DNA of 64,000 bases from Trichostrongylus colubriformis (Eukaryota > Nematoda > Chromadorea > Rhabditida > Trichostrongylidae), in the NCBI GenBank assembly GCA_963978905.1, contig OZ022260.1:2159725-2223724 (forward strand). Direction: 5' to 3'. This document shows, piece after piece, positions 56,240-64,000 of the stretch; position 1 is the stretch's first letter, and each line of letters starts with the position of its first letter. Position numbers and translations under genes: made by a program. The notes below the pieces were generated by a model. It was not told the origin of the DNA and searched no databases. It was given only the letters and a program-made list of their open reading frames with translations.

Positions 56240-59200
56240 AGGTTTCATCTTGAAGCAAGTACAAGAACTAGAAGTGCAGCGCGGAGAGGACAGTGTTTGC
56301 CGTGAATATGATCAAAAAGTGGCCCAAACAGGTGAAAAAACAAAAAAAACTTCGAAATTTCGGCTATGACTTAAAGGTGACGGATGATACGGGCTTTTCT
56401 CGAAAATCCCGCAAATTAAGATTCAGGAGAAGTAGAACTAAAAACTAGCTCCGAAACTCTGAATTCGTTAGAGAGCAGCATCACAATGTTACCGCTAATA
56501 AACTCAAAAATACACCGAATGAAATATACAAAAAAATATAAATATTACCTATGAAAAGCAGAGTTACCGAAAAAAAGCGCACCCGAACGCCATCGATCCT
56601 TTGCAGTGGTCGGTGAGTCGGGTCTTTTCTCAAAAAGCGCGTTATCCATCGTCACAGGTACTTCAGCGCTGGCTATTCTCTTTGGGATGAGGCAAATACA
56701 CCCACAGTATCAGCGGATGTAATTGGGAGGATTACTGACAGGCAGTGGGTAGTATATGCACCAACAACACACGGATCGCTGTCGTCGACGATTGTGATGG
56801 TTCCACGTCACCAATAACACCCGAAATTGGTAAATAGTAAGGGAAAAGCCGTTTTCACAATGGGGCCGGCTGGTTTCCCCCGGGGCTACTGTATTGTTGC
56901 CCTTTAGCTGCGCTTTGCCTTCTGTGATGTAATATTGCATCGGATTATTTCAATAGCTGCCGCTCGGCTCGGAATACAATGGGGAAAAGGACTGCACGGT
57001 TCGGGAGGTCGACTACAGGATGGGTTCCAATACAAAATGCCGTCAACCATCCTTTTTGATCGTAGGAGCCCAGATGTTCACAAAAGCAACTGTCTACAGT
57101 GTGAGGTTGAGCAAGTAAAGATTCCACGCAACCACCTGCTTGGAAACGTAAGAACAGCGGAGCGAGAACCTATGACTGTTTGGTCGTACAGGATTTGCAC
57201 CGAAGCGTTCTGCCCATATCACCACCACAAACTCCAAAAGAATGGTCCGCAGAAATTCCATGAATCTAATTAATTTTAAAACCGCGCTACCAGATACAGT
57301 ACATGAACGAAAACCCGAGATCGTGTACTCCAAAGCAGAAATCGAAAAACTGGAAACACCTTTCAAATTTTCGCGCCCAATGTTGGTTCCCTTTCCCCGC
57401 TCTACGTTCCTGACCACATGACTGTCGCCTCATTGCTCCTCTACTCTCTAGCGTCTAAACCCATCCGGACGCCCCACCTCGTCAGCCGTCAATTTGGAGA
57501 GCTTTATCTCAATTGGATTTTTGCATATACGCGTAAAACCTTGCGTGCGGCCCTTAATAGGCCATAAATATGAGGGTAACAGAAGGACTCGAATTTCCGT
57601 AAACGATTCCTTTGAAATACTTTGTCGCCTTCCACTCATTCCTACTCTACTGTTAGCAGCCCATGCCATCCCCATACCACGACCCACCTCTCAACAAATT
57701 GTTTGTTTAACCCACTTCACGTAGCGTAACGCGGTATTTTGTTGTCGTTTTCGCTCTTGTTGACTGTTCTGACAGTGAATAAAACTAATATTCACGAGAA
57801 CAGCGCCAGGATTTGTAGATTGATATCTCGGCCTGCATTACAGACCAAATGTGGCCCATTTGTTGACAGCTTACGCTGAAACAGAACAGAAAACTAGGTC
57901 CCATCGAATCATAACAAGCACGATAAAGCCCCTATAATAACGGCAGATCAACGGGGAGTTGAAGCAGCCTGCAGTGGCTTTGCTGTCGGCTTTTCAGCGT
58001 TGCAACATTTCCCACACCGCAATACATTAATGAAGGAAATTACGAAGCAGTACCAAACATAAAAAGTCGAAATTCAAGCAATTAAATACTCCACGCGACG
58101 CTATTCGGTTTACTAGCAAGAACATTCGATGCACTGTAGAAAGGAAACTTCAGGGAAAATCCTACAATGTTGATGGACCGAAGAAGTTTCACTAATTTAT
58201 TCCGTACTAAGATAGCTCTTCTTAAAGACCGTAGGCATACCCAGCCTAGGGGCGAGGCGGCAGCAGGCAGAAAAATCGTACCAAAAAGGAATCCCCATCA
58301 GTTCTCCCACGCGTTCATAGTACCAATTACATTCAGAATTGGACATAAAGCTCACCTCCTTTCGGAACGGAACTTCTTCGGGATGTGGTCATTTTCAAGG
58401 CTTTTAATCCGCTTCCTGCAGTTTTTGAGGTTAAAAACCACAGAGGAAATGCGAATGAAGTGTGAGCAATCACAGACGTATGAATGGACTGATGGACGAT
58501 TTAGGAGAAAGTCGCATGGAAGGACATTATCAGCCACAAACATTGTCAGACCCTTAATATCGATGTCAAGTGAAAAAAAAGCCAACCGTCAACGAATTTT
58601 AGCAGCTGCTCTCACGAATGTTTACCCGTGGAACTATCACATTTCATTCAAAAAGCACTGCGACATAACGACACAGTCAACTTTTCCCTAGCAGCCAGTA
58701 GACCAAATATACAAAGGAACTGTCAGCAATAACAAAGCAGAACAGGTATCGGATTAGATGAGTGACTTCAGGGAGTGGATACGCCATGCACTTGCACTTC
58801 ACTCAATATAATGGAAGAATTTGGAAGTGTCTTAAGCCATTAGACCACAACAAACTTGTTGCTCGCTCTCGGACCCTCGACCCCTTCCCTCAAAATGATC
58901 TAATGGCACAGTCTGAGCAGATCTGATAAGCAGCACTTCAAGGATTTGATATTAACCTTGGGAGAACTTTCTGCGTATAGTGTTAATGTGAAACAGAGCC
59001 TGCGTGCAATAGGCAGCAGCTTTTGTCGATGACGAACGAAAAAATAAAGTAGCTCATACAACATATATCGCCTATCCAAAAATATCAACCAGAATCAATT
59101 CTTCGTTTTCAGTTCGAGGATAGACAACATATCACAAAAATTCTGCGAATTTCCGCAAATTCACAAAAAACGTGGAGTCTTTTAATTACTCGTTTCATCC

Positions 59201-62200
59201 CACAGTTCCTACGGAATGGCTCCCTTATTACGAATATATGCAAATTTAGTGTAGGTTTCTAGGCTGTCATGGGCCTATTCCTACTTTCAACCACGCTTTT
59301 TTTTGCAAAATAGCTGGAATATGGTAATCCCTTCTCAGCAATTTTTTAAACAGGTTGGTGCGCTTTGGACAAATGCTTCGCAATGAAGCGATGACAAATG
59401 GTTCATGTTCTCTACATGAATCATCCTCTCAAGCGCCGAAAACTGGAGTGGAAAAACGATCCAGAAGAATGTTTGTAATATCCTAGCGAATAAAATGAAT
59501 AGTGCGCATATCTTATCATATTTAAAATCAGAAAATAATATATAAGTATTATATAATCAATAAATAATGAATCTAAAGGGAAGTTATTAGTACGAAAGTG
59601 TGTGAGCGAAGCAGCTTCGATAGAAGCCAAATCTCTACAGCAAGAAAAAGGAGTTGTTATGGGCAGTGACCCAAGCGGTCCGAAGGGCCTACAAAATCGA
59701 ACGCAGCTACAAATCAGACTACGGCATGGTGCGTGGCGTATACCAAAGAGGCTGCTCTACATTAGTATAATATAAACGCATTCGTATACTCGATAATAGT
59801 CTCTCTCAGCTTCGAAAACAATTATAATAATATAATGAACAAAATAAAAAACCCAATATAAACATTTAAGAACAAATGAATAAATATATAAATTATGCAA
59901 ATTTGACCCGATAAATTCATTACACACCAGAATTCATGTCAGCGAAAAGGCCAGAAATGGCTGGGCGATTGTGACAGTAACTTGAATGTTACCAACAGAG
60001 AGGTTAAGTTAAGAAACCACCACAATCCAAATGAACAATTACCAACAGGTATTGCCTGATCATAGAATTAATCGTCGAATGCTCGCGTTAAGTGCCCCTA
60101 ATGGCCCAGTGATTTTGGCAGGCGTTGTGCTTTAAACAGCGGAGAAAAACAAAGCAAATTACTAATGCAATTTTTTGACACATTGGCAACAATTCATTCC
60201 TTCTATCGGGCTATCCTACGCCGAGACCACTCAAGGAAACTCATGCATCTCACCTGGAAACCGTTGTTGTCTCCACACCACCACAGGAGATGATTCGCTC
60301 ATCATCTCGTGGATTACAGAACACAAAACAGGAGAGAATCACTCAAAAGATAACAGATTAATCAATAAATCGAACAGCGGAATCAATATGACGGACAGCC
60401 GATTGGACGTGTGAGACGATTCGAACAAATCACCCCAGCACAAACATGCGCGCGACACTTTGCTCTAAATCTTACACGGACTTGCCCCGCCCCCTATGTT
60501 TACACGAAATATTAGAGCTTTCGAAAATAATCTCTCGAAATATCATTGGCCAATGCCAAACGAAAAGGATAGTCATTAGTAATGCCACAAACAAATCAAT
60601 TCAACCACTTCCACTAAGATAGACGATAGAGATGATAAAATGGTGGAGGTTAATTCCCGTTTGGGATGCTCCATGTCTTCGACTTTCCATGCAAATGAAG
60701 GTAATGAATGCGCGTTGGGACCCAGGCAACAATATAGGCATGATTTGCTGTGAAAAAGTGAGGGAAGAAAAAGCATATTTATCAAAGTAATAGTGACGTA
60801 GTGGAAAAATCACTGTAATTTTTCAGGTTTACTGTTTCAGTCCTTGCCAGAACTATCTAGCCTGCAATCTTCTGACCGTAGCAGGTTGGTCAGACAATTG
60901 GCACCATTTTCCGTGGGGGTTATAAGCACTGAACAGTACAATGCCTAGCTACTCCATGAAATGACATGAGGGGTTCAGGAGCAAAAAAATGAGATTTAGG
61001 ATGGATCTCATGAATAATACAGGCAAATTATAATATAATATAATAACAGACATAATAAAGAATAGAAATCAACAGCTTTTCAAGAAGGCTATCTAATTAA
61101 CCCTCCCTCGCAGTTCCTCCCATTCTCAATTGAACGTACCAGTTACTTCTAACACAGATAAAAATTGAAAGAAGCAGTAACAAACGCTGTCGAATGACAG
61201 ATCTCAAATCTCGAGCATCACAAGAAATCGATCAATATATCAGACCAGTAAATGTAAACGTCAAACGGCTATTAATCACTGCATAAACACCTTTTCCTTA
61301 CAAAAAACAACGAAGGAAGTGACTCATCTCTCAAGCTGCCGATTCTACCGCAATAAAACGACGTCAAGAAAAAGGTGTTGTCGTAAAACTTCATGAAAAT
61401 CAAAGTTGTGGAGTATAACTCCAAAGCAATGCATTCATATGTTTCCTTTTTTTTCAAAAAAAAACATTTGAAGTCTCCGATTACCCCTGCTCTATGGGTG
61501 GATGGATCAATAAATCGATAACATTCGCTAATGAGTCAACAACTCTGCATGGAGCAACCGTGATAAGGACGCTTTTAAGCATTTAAGGCGATTTCAGCAG
61601 CTCAGCAAAATCGAAATAAGAGGCAATTTCGGGGAAACAAATGGATAAGGGGACAAGAGTTACAAAAAGTGTAAAGTACAAACTGCGAAGCCATAAGAAA
61701 GAGATAAAATATAGGGAACAAAAACCCTTTGGTATCCGAGGAAGTACTGACAGAAAACTTGCCCAAATGAAGCTACAAAACGATAAGCATTTCTCTGCTT
61801 ATACTTACCAGAAATTGTTTACCAGAATGAAAAAAAAAACAATTCTACGCTTACGACGGCCAACAACAAAAAAGTGGCATTCCAAGAACAAATAACAAAA
61901 CTCGCTTCCAAGAATAGAATTTCAATAAAAAGAACAGCTCCAGTAGAATCGCAGCGAAAAACCCGGAAACATGCTGCGGACACGGAAGCGTGCTTATTTA
62001 TATTGGTTATAGATATACACAAAAACACTTCAGTTCAAAGTGGCCAGCCGCAGACAAGGACCCATTGAGCACCCTCGAGAACTTGTCGAAATCAAGCTGC
62101 CGTTGAACAGTCGCGACCAACAACAACACTACTCTGTACTGCCCCCTTCCTTCCGTGTAACAGTGACTAAGGCATCACCGGGGTGGGGCAGATAAGATCG

Positions 62201-62640
62201 CTCCAATTCTTCGTGAAACAACCGCGATAAATAAGCGTTTTACGATTTTGAACGCTCAGCAAAATCAGATAAAAATGGAATTTTTCGAGAAAAATTGGGT
62301 GGGGAGGGTCAAGAGTCACGCCACGAGAAAGCCACGAAAAAAGGAATAAAATATGAATGAATCGTGTAGCCTCCTTCGGAGAAAATGACAGAAAAAAAAA
62401 TCAAAATTAAAATTCAGAGGAATAACATTCAAAATAATGTCAGTGGTTGAAGATTCTCCCACAAATGTCGTCTTTTATAACCACATAAACCTTAGATGAC
62501 ATTGAAAATCAAAGAATGCAGCTATTTATGACCATTCTGTGGGAAACCCGGAGGCAACGATAGAAAAACCCTCAAAGAATCACCCAATCAAAGCTAGGAC
62601 TAAAATATTAGCTATTAAGCAAGCGAAGACTCACTGGTTG
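56240..62640. other. 6.4 kb without a recognised gene
   Basis: AT-rich sequence with short ORFs. A copy of the 51690-52050 repeat lies at 57495-57615. Segments at about 61540-61710 and 62155-62360 resemble each other (CAACCGTGATAAGGACGCTT versus CAACCGCGATAAATAAGCG, then CAGCAAAATCGAAATAAG versus CAGCAAAATCAGATAAAAA), an old direct duplication. No splice-supported exon was found. Confidence 0.4.
58167..58691 (+). CDS. 174-codon ORF, unrecognised, doubtful
   Basis: An uninterrupted plus-strand frame, one of the longest in the window, basic and without recognisable motifs. The minus strand is also open across 58352-58585. No trans-splice acceptor, polyadenylation signal or family resemblance supports either reading. 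It is kept because its length is above most chance ORFs here. Confidence 0.2.
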   Translation: MLMDRRSFTNLFRTKIALLKDRRHTQPRGEAAAGRKIVPKRNPHQFSHAFIVPITFRIGHKAHLLSERNFFGMWSFSRLLIRFLQFLRLKTTEEMRMKCEQSQTYEWTDGRFRRKSHGRTLSATNIVRPLISMSSEKKANRQRILAAALTNVYPWNYHISFKKHCDITTQSTFP

Positions 62641-62660
62641 CCATCGAATCCATTTTTCAG

Positions 62661-62810
62661 TGGTTCGACGCGCGCGACCCAGTTCAGCTAATGCTGCTGG
62701 GATTACGCCATCACAACTACCAGAAACCGCCCGAACAGCGACAACTTGTGTACCTATTTGTGGTGCATCCTTCAATGCAGACAGGGGACAGTGAAAACAA
62801 GGAGAATCCA
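62661..62810 (+). CDS. isolated 50-codon internal exon, function unknown
   Basis: A textbook acceptor (CATTTTTCAG) ends at 62660, and a GTAGGA donor begins at 62811. The 150 bases between are open in phase 0 and encode a well-composed segment: WFDARDPVQLMLLG, then HHNYQKPPEQRQLVYLF and VVHPSMQ, ending SENKENP. The length is a multiple of three. If the donor is not used, the frame stops at 62881. I could not place it in a family and found no convincing neighbour exons. The gene would run on the plus strand, perhaps off the right edge. Confidence 0.5.
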
Positions 62811-63728
62811 GTAGGATTATCTGCCTTTAAAACGATTTCGGCGCAGTTTAACGGTGTCCGCGTATCGCACGTGGCTGATTAGCAGTCTGTAACTTGCTTC
62901 ACTCGGCTTGACCACAAAAATCAAGTTGGGTGGGAGTATAACACACCAACATGAAATGCTCCAAAACTGCCCAAACATCTGAACATGGGAAACCTGCCCT
63001 ACGCTCCTCACCTTAGCTTCAGGAGATTGGTGGTTTCCAAGAAGGTATTAATTGAGAATTATCCCGTACAATAAAGATCGATTGAACGCTTCTATGCACC
63101 ACACGACCTCCTGGCTTCACAACCAGCGCTCACTTCCACAAATGTGAGCCATTTCCCGTGATCTGAAGCAGTGTGCAACAACTTTACCTTGCATACCGAC
63201 GCCGACGACCACGGAGGGCCAATCATGAGTCCGCTGCCGACCACGACGACACTCTGGTAACGCGCCCCGCTTGGAGAATCTCAACCCAACCACATCGTGG
63301 TTAGCTTCCACGAATTCGAATTCAAATCTTGGCCCAGTGGCACACGATTTTGCCGCCCTGGCCACCGGTACCGACGTCGGTGCGCAAAGTATAAACGCGG
63401 CCCAACACGTATTTTCTGGCTCGTATCTACAGGGAAAAGTGCTGACTAGAGTGAATACTGTCTTCATCTACGCACCATTTTGCAGACGTTTTCATTCTAT
63501 TACCGCTCAAGAACGGCATGATCGAACTACAAGGAAATGCCGGAAAATTAAACAAGATAGGGACAACCAGTTTTCGTGAGCGAAATGCCCTTGTATCATT
63601 TTCTCTTGAATCGCACTTACTGTTGCACGAAAACTGACCTTTCGAATCAAAATGCGAAATTAGCGAACGCTTGATTCTTTCTAAACTCAGTTTTGTAGCA
63701 AATTTTTTTCACCATTCTTCTGCATATA

Positions 63729-64000
63729 CAGTGCGTTTCATAATTATAAGGTCACCCCTGAATTTCAGGTTTTCTCGACAACACTCCATTGAGGGATCTT
63801 TTCAGTCTCATAGACGTATTCCTCACCTGAAATAACCCCCGTGTCCGATTTTTGGTAGCAGTCTCGTTTACCTTATGTTTTTAGTAGTATTTTTTGTTTT
63901 TTTGCACCGTTTCATAATTATAAGGTCACCCTGAAAAAAGAAAAAAGTTAAGACCCCGGCAGGTCTGTGATGGTAGATTTGTCTTACAAATACATCTTCG
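63729..64000 (+). mobile_element. left end of a Tc1-like transposon running off the window
   Basis: After TA (63727-63728) the sequence starts CAGTGCGTTTCATAATTATA, a Tc1-type terminus. The core CGTTTCATAATTATAAGGTC recurs in the same orientation at about 63908, 174 bp inwards. This is the two-site (IR/DR) layout known from Tc3 and Sleeping Beauty type elements. An ATG near 63969 could open the transposase, but only 10 codons are visible. Confidence 0.8.

Noticed and set aside
1..64000. CRISPR arrays, bacterial operons or prophage
   Set aside because: No spacer-repeat pattern and no prokaryotic gene organisation; the tandem repeats present are palindromic or long-unit eukaryotic repeats.

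Overview
This is a eukaryotic window, almost certainly from a nematode. The evidence is short exons bounded by TTTYAG acceptors and GTAAGT-like donors, trans-splice-type acceptors just upstream of start codons, a nematode-like tRNA-Arg, and dense Tc1/mariner and MITE-type repeats. Kilobase introns full of MITEs suggest a clade V strongylid, perhaps a hookworm; that identification is inference. No bacterial or viral gene was recognised.

Layout. 1-18.9 kb is almost entirely repeats: a Tc1-like element with a nested MITE, several palindromic MITE families, a (ATTT)n microsatellite, a head-to-head mariner fragment and a 1.86 kb nested palindrome. It also holds a possible 84-aa membrane protein at 13.3 kb. 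18.99-24.37 kb (minus) is an ECT2-type RhoGEF (ect-2), rebuilt from 13 well-supported exons covering the BRCT repeats, most of the DH domain and the PH domain. 26.5-27.5 kb (minus) is a complete, single-exon Elongator subunit ELP4. A 37-codon ORF lies about 100 nt downstream of it, which is operon-like spacing. 31.2-44.3 kb (minus) is an eight-exon kappaB-Ras (NKIRAS) GTPase with a long N-terminal extension. 45-64 kb is mostly non-coding or repetitive. It contains two isolated exons (50.5 kb minus, 62.7 kb plus), a divergent pair of tRNA-Arg(ACG) genes of which one looks decayed, a tandem 246-bp repeat, a striking array of five GC-rich perfect hairpins at 54.3-54.5 kb, and the start of a Tc1-like transposon at the right edge.

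The three recognised protein genes are all on the minus strand and belong to general cell biology: RhoA activation in cytokinesis (ECT2), wobble-uridine tRNA modification (ELP4), and Ral/NF-kappaB-type signalling (kappaB-Ras). They do not form one pathway. All splice models were made by eye, from reading-frame phase and similarity to the human proteins as I know them. Most of the remaining sequence is repeats or has no recognisable content.
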